64,000 nucleotides of DNA from Bifidobacterium canis (GCF_009727065.1 NZ_WNLP01000009.1:1-64000); one strand, 5' to 3'. Positions 11,580 to 20,639 are shown, counted from the first letter of the stretch. The notes: generated by a model not told the origin, from the letters alone. Numbers and translations: made by a program.

Positions 11580-12134
11580 ATGGCGCGCATAACACGGCAG
11601 CAGCGCAGGCTGTATGAGATGTGCGCGATGGCGATTGTGGAACGTCGAGCGAATCTCGACGGTGCTTCGCATGTCGGCTTCGACATCGACCTGCCGGTCT
11701 TCTCGGTCGGCAGGGTCGGTGAACTGGCCGACATTCACCCGCAGACCCTGCGCCAATACGATCGCCAAGGCTTGGTTGTGCCTGGACGAACAGATGGCGG
11801 TGCGCGCAGGTATTCGCTGCGTGACGTCGATCGTCTCGTGCAGGCGCAGCATCTGAGCCAAGACGAGGGCATCAACCTGAGCGGAGTGATGCGCATTCTC
11901 GAACTTGAGGAAGAGAACAGGCAGCTGCGCCACCAAGTGCAGGAACTGACCGGAGTCGCTGGATTCAGCGTGTTCACTGCCGATATGGAAGGGCGCATCA
12001 CGCAAACGCGGCGCTCGCATCGCGCACGCCAATGGCGTGGCGCTGCGTTTGGGCATGACGTGCGCGAGTTGACGGCGGGGGAGTCGCACCGCGCGCAATC
12101 CAAATCGGTGATGCTCTGGCATCAGTCCGACTGA
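11580..12134 (+). CDS. hspR: Heat-shock repressor HspR (MerR family)
   Basis: This 184-aa MerR-type DNA-binding protein represses the dnaK operon by binding HAIR sites. A winged helix-turn-helix covers about residues 40-110 (VFSVGRVGELADIHPQTLRQYDRQGLVVPGR, then ARRYSLRDVDRLVQAQHLSQ). A short coiled coil follows (LELEEENRQLRHQVQEL). The C-terminal 60 residues are basic and not conserved. It begins 5 bases after dnaJ. The HAIR element at 7684-7704 is its expected target. Confidence 0.93.
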   Translation: MARITRQQRRLYEMCAMAIVERRANLDGASHVGFDIDLPVFSVGRVGELADIHPQTLRQYDRQGLVVPGRTDGGARRYSLRDVDRLVQAQHLSQDEGINLSGVMRILELEEENRQLRHQVQELTGVAGFSVFTADMEGRITQTRRSHRARQWRGAAFGHDVRELTAGESHRAQSKSVMLWHQSD

Positions 12135-12149
12135 CACGCATTTCTTTCA

Positions 12150-12185
12150 AGCCTCTGGCGGCATTGAGTCGCCAGAGGCTTTTCT
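12150..12185 (+). terminator. Rho-independent terminator of the dnaK operon
   Basis: AGCCTCTGGCG and CGCCAGAGGCT form an 11-bp stem around CATTGAGT-like loop bases, followed directly by TTTTCT. It ends the dnaK-grpE-dnaJ-hspR transcript. Confidence 0.88.
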
Positions 12186-12277
12186 ATATGCGGGTGCGGG
12201 AGAGCTCGCGTTATGCTGGCACAGGCAACAACGAGCCGCAGATAGTGACGAGTACGAGTGCGCGAAAGAGGTGGCAG

Positions 12278-12958
12278 ATGCGTAACGACGAGGGTTTGCT
12301 GGCAGTGTTCTGGGACATGGACGGCACACTGATCGACTCCGAACCATATTGGCACGAAAGCGAGCTCGTGATCGCCCGCGACAACGGCGGGTATTGGGAC
12401 ATGGACCTGGCGTGGAAAGGCTCTGGCAGGCCGGTTCCGCAGATCGCCCGCGAAATGATCGAACTCGGGTGCACGCTGTCCGCCGACGAGATCGGCAAGC
12501 AGATGATCGAATTCGTAGCCGCCAAAGAACGCGAGCACATGCCGTGGATCGCCGGCGTGGAGCGCGTGCTCGCAGATCTGCGCGACGCGGGCGTGCCGAA
12601 TGTGCTCGTCACGACGTCGCCGCGCGAGATGGCGGAAAACCTGATCGCGCAAGCGCCGGCGAACTCATTCGCAACCTACGTGTGCGGCGATGACGACACA
12701 GAGAAGAAGCCGAGCCCCGCGCCCTACCTGCTCGCCGCAGAGCGGGCGGGAATCCCACGCGACCGCATCCGCCAATGCATCGCCTTCGAAGACTCACCGA
12801 GTGGCCTCGCCTCGGCATACGCCTCCGGCATGCTGACGCTCGCGCAAACCATCTGCCGCAAGGGCGGCGAGTCGATCGACCCGAAATACCGCACTGTGCA
12901 CGGCTACGATGGCGTGACCGCCGAATCCCTCAATGCGCTCCTTACACAGACCAAGTGA
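12278..12958 (+). CDS. HAD-superfamily phosphatase, beta-phosphoglucomutase-like subfamily
   Basis: This 226-aa protein has FWDMDGTLIDSEPYW (motif I with both aspartates), VLVTTSPREMAENL (motif II), a motif III lysine in EKKPSPAPYLLAAERAG, and IAFEDSPSGLASAYASGM (motif IV). A small helical cap inserted after motif I places it with beta-phosphoglucomutase and sugar-phosphate phosphatases. I start it at ATG 12278 after AAAGAGGTGGC; a longer reading frame upstream would run into the hspR terminator. It stands alone between hspR and the leftward ROK genes. The substrate is unknown. Confidence 0.82.
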   Translation: MRNDEGLLAVFWDMDGTLIDSEPYWHESELVIARDNGGYWDMDLAWKGSGRPVPQIAREMIELGCTLSADEIGKQMIEFVAAKEREHMPWIAGVERVLADLRDAGVPNVLVTTSPREMAENLIAQAPANSFATYVCGDDDTEKKPSPAPYLLAAERAGIPRDRIRQCIAFEDSPSGLASAYASGMLTLAQTICRKGGESIDPKYRTVHGYDGVTAESLNALLTQTK

Positions 12959-13006
12959 TTGAACACATCGAATCTGCGTGACGCGCGCCGCCGCGACTGA
13001 GACGGT

Positions 13007-13978
13007 CTATGCAGCGGTTGTGACGTGCTTCGCACTGAGCGCAGCACCGATCGCTCCTACTGGCAGGTCGGCTGGTACGAGTTTGAGGCGTGACGGCAGG
13101 TGCAACGAGTCGATGAATTTGCTCGACTGCGCTCGCTGACGCAGTTCCTTGGTGATTGCGTGCAGCAGTGGTTCGCCGGTTTTTGCCATGCCTCCGCCGA
13201 TGATGATTGCGGCGGGGTCGACGGTGACGGCGAGTATGTCGATGGCGTCGGCGATCGCATTGATGATGATATGCTGCACATCTTGCGCCTGCTCATGCCG
13301 TGCATCGTGAGGATTATGAGCCGCGGCAAGGATGGCGGGCATAGGTGGGTCGGCATACGGCCACAGTCGCTTGGCAGCACCGCCACTCGCGGCGGTTTCC
13401 AAACATCCACGCTGGCCACATGCGCACTTCCATCGATGTGGCTCGACTGGGATATGCCCGATCTCGCCAACGGTGTTGCTTGAACCATGGTCGAGCACGC
13501 CATCACGCAGTATGCCGGCCGCCAAACCTGTACCGAGGTTGAGGAACGCGATGGTTTCTGTAGCGTCATCGCCGAAGAGCATTGAGCTTGCACCGAGTGC
13601 CGCTGCATTGACGTCGTTCTCCACCACTGTGGTCATGCCGCAGCGCGCGCTGATGGCCCGCGCGAGTGGAACATAGTCTATGGAAAGGTTCGCGATGGCT
13701 CGCACGTCTCCGGTGCGCCCATCCACAGTGCCAGGTGTGCCAATGCCGATCACGCTTGCACGTCGTGTTTCACCGCGCTGCGCAAGCTGTGTGTTCAATG
13801 TGTCTATGACTGCGACAATGCAGTCGATAAGGGCGTTGGCTCCTCGTTGAGCCGGTCGCTGTGTTTGAGCGAGCACGGTGACGCCTTTACCTGCCAAGTC
13901 GTCTTCAATGACGACGCCTGCTATTTTCGTGCCGCCTACGTCGATGCCGATCATCAGCGGTGGTGCATTTGTACCCAT
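13007..13978 (-). CDS. ROK-family sugar kinase (glucokinase-like)
   Basis: This 323-aa cytoplasmic hexokinase-type enzyme has the phosphate loop GIDVGGTKIAG (residues 11-21), catalytic aspartate in VENDVNAAALG, the histidine motif GEIGHIPVEP, and the ROK zinc motif CACGQRGCLE. These indicate an active kinase, most likely for glucose or an aminosugar. Start ATG 13978 follows AAGGAGGCGTC. It is transcribed leftward 62 bases after a ROK regulator and the two probably form an operon. In context it may supply glucose- or hexosamine-6-phosphate from sugars released in this region. Confidence 0.87.
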   Translation of the reverse strand: MGTNAPPLMIGIDVGGTKIAGVVIEDDLAGKGVTVLAQTQRPAQRGANALIDCIVAVIDTLNTQLAQRGETRRASVIGIGTPGTVDGRTGDVRAIANLSIDYVPLARAISARCGMTTVVENDVNAAALGASSMLFGDDATETIAFLNLGTGLAAGILRDGVLDHGSSNTVGEIGHIPVEPHRWKCACGQRGCLETAASGGAAKRLWPYADPPMPAILAAAHNPHDARHEQAQDVQHIIINAIADAIDILAVTVDPAAIIIGGGMAKTGEPLLHAITKELRQRAQSSKFIDSLHLPSRLKLVPADLPVGAIGAALSAKHVTTAA

Positions 13979-14040
13979 GACGCCTCCTTGCGTATGGTGC
14001 GCGGTGTGCTGCGCAATATGTTGTGTATGGGCAGCCGATG

Positions 14041-15189
14041 CTATTTCGGCTGCTCCTCAAAATTGCGAATGTAGGGCACCAGCCAGCGGATGATGCTGAT
14101 GGCCTGCCCTCGCAGTGATGCATCCGCTCCTACCTGGCAGCGGTGCAACTGCGGAATCGTCATATAGGCGGTGTTCATGGCGGCGCTCAATTCGCCGCCC
14201 ATTGCGTTCAGGAAGGTTTCGCCGCCGATGTCTGCTGGCGCGTCGATCGATACGTCGTGCAGATTGAGCAACGCGAGCGGTGTGGCCATGACCCTGCCGA
14301 GCAGTTGGCCTGCACCGGTGAGAATCTCGGAGCGGCGTGATGGGTCAGCGGCTATCTGTGCATACAGATTGTTCGTCGACAAATAGGCTTCGAGGCATCC
14401 TCGTTTGCCGCACGCACAAGCAGGCCCCTCCGGGTCGACCACTACATGCCCGATTTCGCCAGCCATGTAGTGATCTCCTTCCACGATCTGCCCATTGACG
14501 CATAGGCTGGCGCCGACGCCTGCGCCGATGCGAATGAGCATTGAGTTGTCGGAGCCCTCGCCGAAGAATCGCTCGGCAAGCAATGCCATGTTCGTCGCGT
14601 TGCACACGCACACGGGAAGTTCGGTCGCCTCGTGCAACAGCGTGCTGGCGTCGATGTTCTTCCAACCCAGCTGCACGGCACTGGTCACATTGCCTTCCGG
14701 CGTGACGACGCCAGGCACCGCCAATCCGATGCCGAGCACCGGTTGCGGGCTCATCGTAAGCAGTCGCTTCGCCGCGTCGATTATCGGGTCGAATGGCATC
14801 ACATCGTCTTCCACCGGAATTTCCAAGCGGTCGATGATGCGCCCGCCCAGGTCTGTCAATGCACCTTTGATGACGTAATGTTGGGAGAGATCGATCGAGA
14901 TGATGCGCCAATATGAGGTGTCTATGCCGAGCAACACGGAACGTTTGCCACGGCCGGAACGTGTGTCTTCGCCGACTTCGCGGATAATGCGGTCATCGAG
15001 CATCTCGCCGGTTACATCGGTGGTGGCCATGCGGCTCAAGCCGAGTCGTTTTCCCAGTTCGCTGCGTGACATGGTGGTGGAGGGGAACAACAGATTGAAT
15101 GCAGCCATGATGTTGCGCGCACGAATATCGGATGGTACGGTCTTGGTTTGCGCGTTGTCTGGCACGCGATGAAACGACGGAAGAGTCAT
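14041..15189 (-). CDS. ROK-family transcriptional regulator (NagC/XylR type)
   Basis: This 382-aa regulator has an N-terminal winged helix-turn-helix (about 30-75: MSRSELGKRLGLSRMATTDVTGEMLDD) joined to a ROK sugar-sensing domain. The sensor keeps GEIGHVVVDPEG and the zinc cluster CACGKRGCLE. At the kinase catalytic site it reads CNATNMALLAE, so the aspartate of ENDxN is replaced, as expected for a non-catalytic sensor. Start ATG 15189 follows AAGGAGACATC. It lies between the glucokinase and the beta-helix gene and is a candidate regulator of the LNB/GNB operon beyond it. Confidence 0.87.
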   Translation of the reverse strand: MTLPSFHRVPDNAQTKTVPSDIRARNIMAAFNLLFPSTTMSRSELGKRLGLSRMATTDVTGEMLDDRIIREVGEDTRSGRGKRSVLLGIDTSYWRIISIDLSQHYVIKGALTDLGGRIIDRLEIPVEDDVMPFDPIIDAAKRLLTMSPQPVLGIGLAVPGVVTPEGNVTSAVQLGWKNIDASTLLHEATELPVCVCNATNMALLAERFFGEGSDNSMLIRIGAGVGASLCVNGQIVEGDHYMAGEIGHVVVDPEGPACACGKRGCLEAYLSTNNLYAQIAADPSRRSEILTGAGQLLGRVMATPLALLNLHDVSIDAPADIGGETFLNAMGGELSAAMNTAYMTIPQLHRCQVGADASLRGQAISIIRWLVPYIRNFEEQPK

Positions 15190-15321
15190 GATGTCTCCTT
15201 ATACGTGTGCAAGCGTAGACGTTCAATGTGTTGTTCATATGTATTGCATATGACCCTCGCCGGCTCACGTGCGCTTTTCTGCATTCTCCTCGGCGTGGTC
15301 GCTGAGCGGTGATTGTTTTTA

Positions 15322-15350
15322 ATACTACTAGATTTTGCTTTTTATGTCAA
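15322..15350 (-). promoter_or_regulatory. Sigma-70-type promoter for the ROK regulator
   Basis: On the minus strand TTGACA (15350-15345), a 17-base spacer and TAGTAT (15327-15322) form a near-consensus promoter. It is about 130 bases upstream of the ROK regulator start, so the regulator has its own promoter and a long leader. No gene was seen in 15190-15409. Confidence 0.7.
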
Positions 15351-15409
15351 TGAAGTATACATAATTATGCTGCCGTAGAAAAGTAGAATTTCTTTGTTTT
15401 TCTAACACT

Positions 15410-16927
15410 TTATGACAGTGCTGTAGGGTCAATAAAGCTAATCAGCTGCGTATTGTCAGGAATATTGCTGATGTTGTTATTGTCGTCTTCAGGCAAGTTC
15501 GCAAAACCGAGATACGTGTTGCCACGGTATTCGATATGTGAGCCGCGCGGGTGCCACTGCGCGTGTCCTGGCCGCGTCTCGGCACTGATGAACATGTTGT
15601 GTTCGATGCGCGCAGTGCCGTCCGCGCGCGCTGTGCGCAAGGGCTCGGCATCTGTTGCGATGATGAACACGTTGTCGTGAATGAATGCGTCGGGATTGCG
15701 CGGAATGTCAATCGCCCCCATGCGATCGCGGTCGCTGACGTTGTTGTAGAACTCGGAATTCACGGCTTTCTCGTTGCAGAACATAACAGCGCCACCCGAG
15801 TTGTTGTGTGAATAGTTGTGGCGGTATATGGTGCCGTCGCCGTAGTCTGCGTCCCATGCCTGCCCGTCGCCATTGCCTTGGTCGGCATTCAGCGTGTCAA
15901 AGGCCATGTTGTATTCGAACAATGCGTTTTTGCAGCGCCACGGCCAGATGGCGGCCGCCACTTTGTCATTGAGCGTCGCTGTATAGATGTCATCGCAGAT
16001 CTGTGCCGCTGCTTCACGTGAAACATTATGGCGGATGATCGGGCGATCGCAATACATGACGGTGATGGCGTCACCGCCGGCGCGCTCCACCGTATTACCC
16101 TCAATCAGCACGTTCGTAGCGCCATATGTGGCGATGGTCTCGTTGCTTATTCTGCCGTCGCCGTAATCGAACGTGTTGTTCCACGTGCCATCGGCATCTT
16201 TGCCGCCGTTGTCGATGTAGTTGAGATAAGCCGTGTAGCCGACGCCGATGCCCCAACGATTCACGTCGCGCACGGTGTTGTTCAGTATGCGCACGTCATC
16301 GAAACGTGCAATGCGTCGTTTTGCTCGAGCTGGATCGTTGGGGAAGTGGGCGATCACGTAGATGCCTCCGTTAGCCATGTGCTTGTCGTAAACGTTGCCG
16401 TGCACATCGTGCACATACAGGTGCTCGAGCACAATGTGCCGGCACGTGCCATATTCTTGGGCGATAACGGTCACGCCAGTGCGGTCCATCACGTCAAGGT
16501 CGTTATATGCGTGCCCGTCCGAATCGTCTAAACGGCGGTTGCTGATCTCCACGTCGCGCACCTCGATGTATGAGCAATCAAACAGCAGTAGCGCTGTGGA
16601 AACCTCGCCTTTGCTGCGGTGCGGGCAACCGCCGATTGGCGCGTGATAATCCTCAAACCACACGCCTTCGCCGTCGCAGTGTATGGCGGGTCGGGGGAGT
16701 GCTTCGTTGCCGTATGCTCCAATGGTGATGGGGCGTTTCGGAGTGCCGTGCGCGCCGGTCAGGTGCAGGTAGTCGCGCTCGAACTGACTGCCGCGCTCCA
16801 GTGCAATGCCATCGCCGGGGTTGAGTGTCAGGCTTCGCAATTTCGTGAGTGTGCGCCATGCTTCGTTCGGTGATGTGCCGCCTGCATTATCGTCTCCGTG
16901 CTCACTTGAGCAGTAATAGATCGTCAT
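15410..16927 (-). CDS. Right-handed parallel beta-helix protein, putative intracellular glycosidase or lyase
   Basis: This 505-aa protein has repeated short N-rich coils (ILNNTVRDVNRWGIG, VLIEGNTVERAGGDAI, IIRHNVSREAA, YRHNYSHNNSGGAV, HIEYRGNTYLG) typical of right-handed beta-helix polysaccharide-active enzymes. No signal peptide is visible (MTIYYCSSEHGDDN...), so it should act on imported oligosaccharides. An acidic cluster GDGQAWDADYGDG (two aspartates seven residues apart plus another) is a candidate active site. GH136 lacto-N-biosidase LnbX has a beta-helix fold and, from memory, catalytic aspartates seven apart, so a distant GH136 relation is possible but unproven; other beta-helix GH or PL families fit equally. 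It is divergent from the LNB/GNB importer operon, suggesting a shared substrate. Confidence 0.7.
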   Translation of the reverse strand: MTIYYCSSEHGDDNAGGTSPNEAWRTLTKLRSLTLNPGDGIALERGSQFERDYLHLTGAHGTPKRPITIGAYGNEALPRPAIHCDGEGVWFEDYHAPIGGCPHRSKGEVSTALLLFDCSYIEVRDVEISNRRLDDSDGHAYNDLDVMDRTGVTVIAQEYGTCRHIVLEHLYVHDVHGNVYDKHMANGGIYVIAHFPNDPARAKRRIARFDDVRILNNTVRDVNRWGIGVGYTAYLNYIDNGGKDADGTWNNTFDYGDGRISNETIATYGATNVLIEGNTVERAGGDAITVMYCDRPIIRHNVSREAAAQICDDIYTATLNDKVAAAIWPWRCKNALFEYNMAFDTLNADQGNGDGQAWDADYGDGTIYRHNYSHNNSGGAVMFCNEKAVNSEFYNNVSDRDRMGAIDIPRNPDAFIHDNVFIIATDAEPLRTARADGTARIEHNMFISAETRPGHAQWHPRGSHIEYRGNTYLGFANLPEDDNNNISNIPDNTQLISFIDPTALS

Positions 16928-17112
16928 ACATACTCGCTTCGTGGTTCGAGATGGGCTCAGTTCGTCGGTGAATATCGCCCTTCGATGAATAGGTGGTTTG
17001 AGTATAACTCATTTGCTAATTAACTTGACACAAGTGTTTTGCTACAAAAAACGTTGCTATTTCAACCAATTATGAAATATCACGCTCTAAGAGAATTGAA
17101 AAGTAATCTAAA

Positions 17113-17144
17113 TTGACATTTACGAAACGATTCGCTATCGTAAA
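17113..17144 (+). promoter_or_regulatory. Promoter with overlapping palindromic operator for the LNB/GNB operon
   Basis: TTGACA (17113-17118), a 17-base spacer and TATCGT (17136-17141) form a promoter. TTTACGA (17119-17125) and TCGTAAA (17138-17144) are perfect 7-bp arms 12 bases apart that occupy the spacer and the -10 box. A repressor bound there would block transcription. Candidate regulators are the ROK protein at 14041-15189 or the LacI protein at 25992-27011. The rest of 16928-17228 is A+T-rich divergent promoter DNA with no gene. Confidence 0.7.
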
Positions 17145-17228
17145 GACCACCACCACGAAGAAGTGGCGTCAAGCTTCGATAACCGGATGGAAAAGGCATC
17201 CGATCTGAACGCAAAGGAGCGCAGAGCA

Positions 17229-18545
17229 ATGAAGTGGAATAAGGGTTGCATGACGGCGATCGCTGCAGTGGGGGCCATGTGCATGGCTCTCGCTGGCTGC
17301 GGTGCCACCTCGGGATCATCGTCATCGAGTTCAAGCTCGAGCAGCGGCGGCAAAGTCGAGCTCACCTACATTCACCGTCTTCCCGACAAGGCCGGCATGA
17401 CCACCGTTGAAGAAACGGTTGCCCGTTGGAACAAAGATCACCCGAACATCCAGGTCAAGGCGATCCACTTCAACGGCAATGCCTCCGATCTGATCAAGAA
17501 GTTGGAGACCGACGTCAAAGCAGGTAACGCTCCAGATCTGGCGCAAGCCGGTTATGCGGAACTTCCTGAGATGTTCACGAAGGGCATCGTCGAAGATGTG
17601 ACCGCCGAAGCCTCGCAATACAAGAAGGATTTCGCGGCCGGAACATTCGACCTGATGAGCATCGGCGGCAAGACCTATGGCTTGCCGCAAGACACTGGCC
17701 CGCTCGTTTACTTCTACAACAAGGCGGAATTCGACAAGCTCGGCATCGAAGTGCCGAAGACTCAGAGCGAATTGATCGACTCGGCGAAGAAGGCTGCGGC
17801 CAAGGGTAAATACATCATGTCGTTCCAGGCAGATGAGGCCGGCAACATGCTGACGGGCTTGGCGGGAGCTTCAGGACCGTGGTATCAGGTTGAGAACGAT
17901 GCTTGGAAGGTCGACACCGACACCAAGGGCTCGAAGGCCGTGGCTGACGTATATCAGCAGTTGCTCGACAGCAAGGCGGCAACCACATATCCACGTTGGG
18001 ATCCGTCGTTCGACTCCGCGTTGCAAAAGGGCGAGCTGATCGGCACAATCGGTGCAGCTTGGGAAGCGCCGTTGCTGATGGATTCGATGGCAGACAAGGG
18101 CAAAGGCGATTGGCGCGTTGCGCAGGTTGGCGATTGGTTCGACAACGGCGAGAAGACCGGCCCTGACGGTGGTTCCGGTGTAGTGGCTCTCAAGGGCTGC
18201 GAGCACAAGGCCGAAGCCATGCAGTTCCTCGACTGGTTCAATACCCAGATTGAAGACCTCACCTCGCAGGGACTCGTCGTGGCTGCAACAACCGGCCAAG
18301 CCAAGACCCCTTCGAGCTGGTCTGAATTCTATGGCGGCCAAGACGTGATGAAGGAATTCGCCACGGCTAACTCCAATCTCGGTGACTTCTCGTATATCCC
18401 AGGCTTCTCGGCGGTTGCCGCCGCCATGCAGAACAAGGCCGCGGATGTGGCCTCCGGCAAGGCGAAGGCTTCGTCGATATTCGAAGAAGCGCAAACCACT
18501 TCAGTCAATACGCTGAAAGACTACGGCCTGTCGGTGGCGCAATAG
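17229..18545 (+). CDS. Sugar ABC transporter substrate-binding lipoprotein (probable LNB/GNB-binding protein)
   Basis: This is a secreted, lipid-anchored receptor of an ABC importer (438 aa from ATG 17229, behind AAAGGAGC). The signal peptide ends in a lipobox LAGC (Cys24), followed by a Gly/Ser-rich linker. The mature part is an extracellular solute-binding protein family 1 fold (KVELTYIHRLPDKAGMTTVEETVARWNKDHP). It is first in an operon with two permeases, GH112 phosphorylase, NahK and GalT, the same order as the known bifidobacterial gltABC-lnpABC cluster, so lacto-N-biose/galacto-N-biose is the inferred ligand. The upstream in-frame codons from 17163 overlap the promoter region and are not used. 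Confidence 0.85.
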   Translation: MKWNKGCMTAIAAVGAMCMALAGCGATSGSSSSSSSSSSGGKVELTYIHRLPDKAGMTTVEETVARWNKDHPNIQVKAIHFNGNASDLIKKLETDVKAGNAPDLAQAGYAELPEMFTKGIVEDVTAEASQYKKDFAAGTFDLMSIGGKTYGLPQDTGPLVYFYNKAEFDKLGIEVPKTQSELIDSAKKAAAKGKYIMSFQADEAGNMLTGLAGASGPWYQVENDAWKVDTDTKGSKAVADVYQQLLDSKAATTYPRWDPSFDSALQKGELIGTIGAAWEAPLLMDSMADKGKGDWRVAQVGDWFDNGEKTGPDGGSGVVALKGCEHKAEAMQFLDWFNTQIEDLTSQGLVVAATTGQAKTPSSWSEFYGGQDVMKEFATANSNLGDFSYIPGFSAVAAAMQNKAADVASGKAKASSIFEEAQTTSVNTLKDYGLSVAQ

Positions 18546-18558
18546 TCTCAAACAACGC

Positions 18559-18583
18559 GAGGGCGGGCCTTGTGCCCGCCCTC
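18559..18583 (+). terminator. Hairpin between binding protein and permease genes
   Basis: GAGGGCGGGC (18559-18568) and GCCCGCCCTC (18574-18583) form a perfect 10-bp stem with a 5-base loop. There is no pure T-run. It likely protects or partly ends the binding-protein mRNA so that this protein outnumbers the permeases. Confidence 0.7.
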
Positions 18584-18611
18584 CTGATCTCTTTCGCAAA
18601 GGAGCGGTGAG

Positions 18612-19661
18612 ATGTCTACGATAACGTCAACGAAGCCGAAGTCGGCAGGAGCCGGTGCTTCCCGCAAGGCTGCTCGCGCAGTCAAGGGAGCCAACAGCGC
18701 AGATGGCAAAGATGGCATGAGCGTCAAGCAAAACAAGACCAAGCAGAAGATGTCTGCGGCTGCAAAGCGCGAAGAGCGCACTGGCTGGATGTTCATGCTC
18801 CCGTTCGTGTTGCTTTTCCTGCTCGTGTTCATCTTCCCGATCTTCTATGCGATCTATTCGAGCTTCTTCCAGCAGGTCGCCACAGGCGGCGGCGCATATG
18901 GCGGAGGCGAGCTTGTCAACAAATTCGTCGGTTTCGAGAATTTCAAATATGTGATCACGTCACATGACTTCTGGGCTGGCATGGGCAGAGTGATGCTCTA
19001 CACCGTCATTCAAGTGCCATTGATGATCATCAGCGCATTGGTGCTCGCCATGCTGCTCGACTCGTTCATCGTCAAGCATGTCAGCGGATTCCGTTTGGGT
19101 TACTTCCTGCCATACGCCATTCCTGGCGTCATCGCCGCGATCATTTGGGTCTACCTCTACAACGGTCAGATTTCACCAATCGTCAAAGGTCTGGCTGCCA
19201 TAGGTATCAACGTCGATTTCTTTGCCAGCAACATGGTGCTTGCCTCGATGATCAACATCACCACATGGACGTTCACCGGCTACAACATGCTGATCTTCCT
19301 CTCGGCATTGCAGGCGATTCCGCATGAGCTCTATGAGGCCGCCCGCATCGACGGCGCGAATGGCTGGCAGATCGCCACGAAGATCAAACTGCCGAACGTG
19401 CGCGGCGCGGCCCTGCTCGCCATGCTGCTGTCGATCGTCGGCACGATCCAGCTGTTCAACGAGCCACAGGTGATGCAGACCGCAGATCCGGGCATCTCTC
19501 GCTCGTACACGCCAATGATGATGGCGTTCAACACATCCCGTGGCTTCTTGACGCCGAAGGGTGATGGCCCATCGAACGCCATCGCCATCGTCATGGCCAT
19601 CATCGCAGGTCTGCTCGCCATGATCTATGCCTTCGTCGAAAGGAAGGTGAACGAACAATGA
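18612..19661 (+). CDS. Sugar ABC transporter permease (LNB/GNB importer, first)
   Basis: This 349-aa MalF-like inner-membrane permease has six or so hydrophobic segments after a Lys/Ala-rich cytoplasmic N-terminus of about 60 residues. The EAA loop is EAARIDGANGWQIATKIKLPNVRG. Start ATG 18612 follows AAAGGAGCGGTGAG. It overlaps the next permease by 4 bases (ATGA). By operon context it should form the channel for LNB/GNB-type disaccharides with the downstream permease; the ATPase is encoded elsewhere. Confidence 0.87.
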   Translation: MSTITSTKPKSAGAGASRKAARAVKGANSADGKDGMSVKQNKTKQKMSAAAKREERTGWMFMLPFVLLFLLVFIFPIFYAIYSSFFQQVATGGGAYGGGELVNKFVGFENFKYVITSHDFWAGMGRVMLYTVIQVPLMIISALVLAMLLDSFIVKHVSGFRLGYFLPYAIPGVIAAIIWVYLYNGQISPIVKGLAAIGINVDFFASNMVLASMINITTWTFTGYNMLIFLSALQAIPHELYEAARIDGANGWQIATKIKLPNVRGAALLAMLLSIVGTIQLFNEPQVMQTADPGISRSYTPMMMAFNTSRGFLTPKGDGPSNAIAIVMAIIAGLLAMIYAFVERKVNEQ

Positions 19662-20614
19662 GTTTCGCACACACAACCCACGAGAACAGTGCATCCGCTC
19701 GTGCGCAGAAGAAGGCCGATCGCAGGCGCGAACGTTCGGAGAACGATCTGCCACGCTCGATGAAGCCACGGCCAGTGACGAAAACGATCACCATCATCAT
19801 TCTGGTGTTCGCTCTCATCTACTTCCTGTTCCCGATCTATTGGGCCATCATCGCCTCGACGAAGACGCCGGCTCAACTCACCAGTTCGAATGGTTTGTGG
19901 TTCGCCGTGCCGTTCAACAAGCTGGGAGATGCCATAGCCGCCAACTATTCGGTTCTGCTTGGCTGGACGCGCGGCAACTTCTGGCGCTGGGTGGGCAATT
20001 CGTTCCTCTATTCAACGGTTTCGGCGGTCATCGGCACAATCGTGTCGGTGATGGCTGGCTATGCGACCGCGAAATTCAGATTCCGTGGCAAAGGCATCAC
20101 CATCGGCATCATCATGGGTGCCATGCTGATGCCAGCAGCACTGTTGACGATTCCGCAGTATGCCATTTTCAACGCGCTGCATCTTGACAACTCGATGCTC
20201 GCCGTGATCATCCCATGCTGCGTCTCACCGTTCGGCTTCTTCCTCGGCCGCGTGTATGCGCAAAGCTCGGTGCCGAACGAACTGCTCGAAGCCGCACGCA
20301 TCGACGGTGCGAGCGAATCGCGCATCTTCTTCACGATCGTGCTGCGTTTGCTCGCTCCGGCTATGGTGACGATCTTCCTGTTCATGTTCGTGGCCACGTG
20401 GAACAACTTCCTGCTGCCGCTCATGATGCTCTCCAGTGAAAATCTCTACCCAGTGACGCTCGGACTTTACGGCATGGTGTCGCTGGCAGTGTTCAACGAC
20501 CGTGGCGCACTGATGATGGGCGCACTGCTCGGTGTGCTGCCGGTGATCATTCTGTTCCTCACATTGCAGCGTTTCTGGCGTGCTGGCTTGGCGGCAGGCT
20601 CCGTCAAGGGCTGA
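19658..20614 (+). CDS. Sugar ABC transporter permease (LNB/GNB importer, second)
   Basis: This 318-aa MalG-like permease has a charged cytoplasmic N-terminus, about six membrane segments, and the EAA loop LLEAARIDGASESRIFFTIVLRLLAPA, ending in the typical AGLAAGSVKG tail. It overlaps the preceding permease by 4 bases and is followed, after a hairpin, by the GH112 gene. Confidence 0.87.
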   Translation: MSFAHTTHENSASARAQKKADRRRERSENDLPRSMKPRPVTKTITIIILVFALIYFLFPIYWAIIASTKTPAQLTSSNGLWFAVPFNKLGDAIAANYSVLLGWTRGNFWRWVGNSFLYSTVSAVIGTIVSVMAGYATAKFRFRGKGITIGIIMGAMLMPAALLTIPQYAIFNALHLDNSMLAVIIPCCVSPFGFFLGRVYAQSSVPNELLEAARIDGASESRIFFTIVLRLLAPAMVTIFLFMFVATWNNFLLPLMMLSSENLYPVTLGLYGMVSLAVFNDRGALMMGALLGVLPVIILFLTLQRFWRAGLAAGSVKG

Positions 20615-20639
20615 TTCCGCCGCTCGCCACACCGTTTAC

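Noticed and set aside
12164..12277. Upstream extension of the HAD phosphatase
   Set aside because: It begins inside the hspR terminator and lacks similarity; motif I sits correctly near ATG 12278.
17163..17228. N-terminal extension of the LNB/GNB binding protein
   Set aside because: It would push the lipoprotein signal 22 residues in from the N-terminus, while ATG 17229 has a good AAAGGAGC site.
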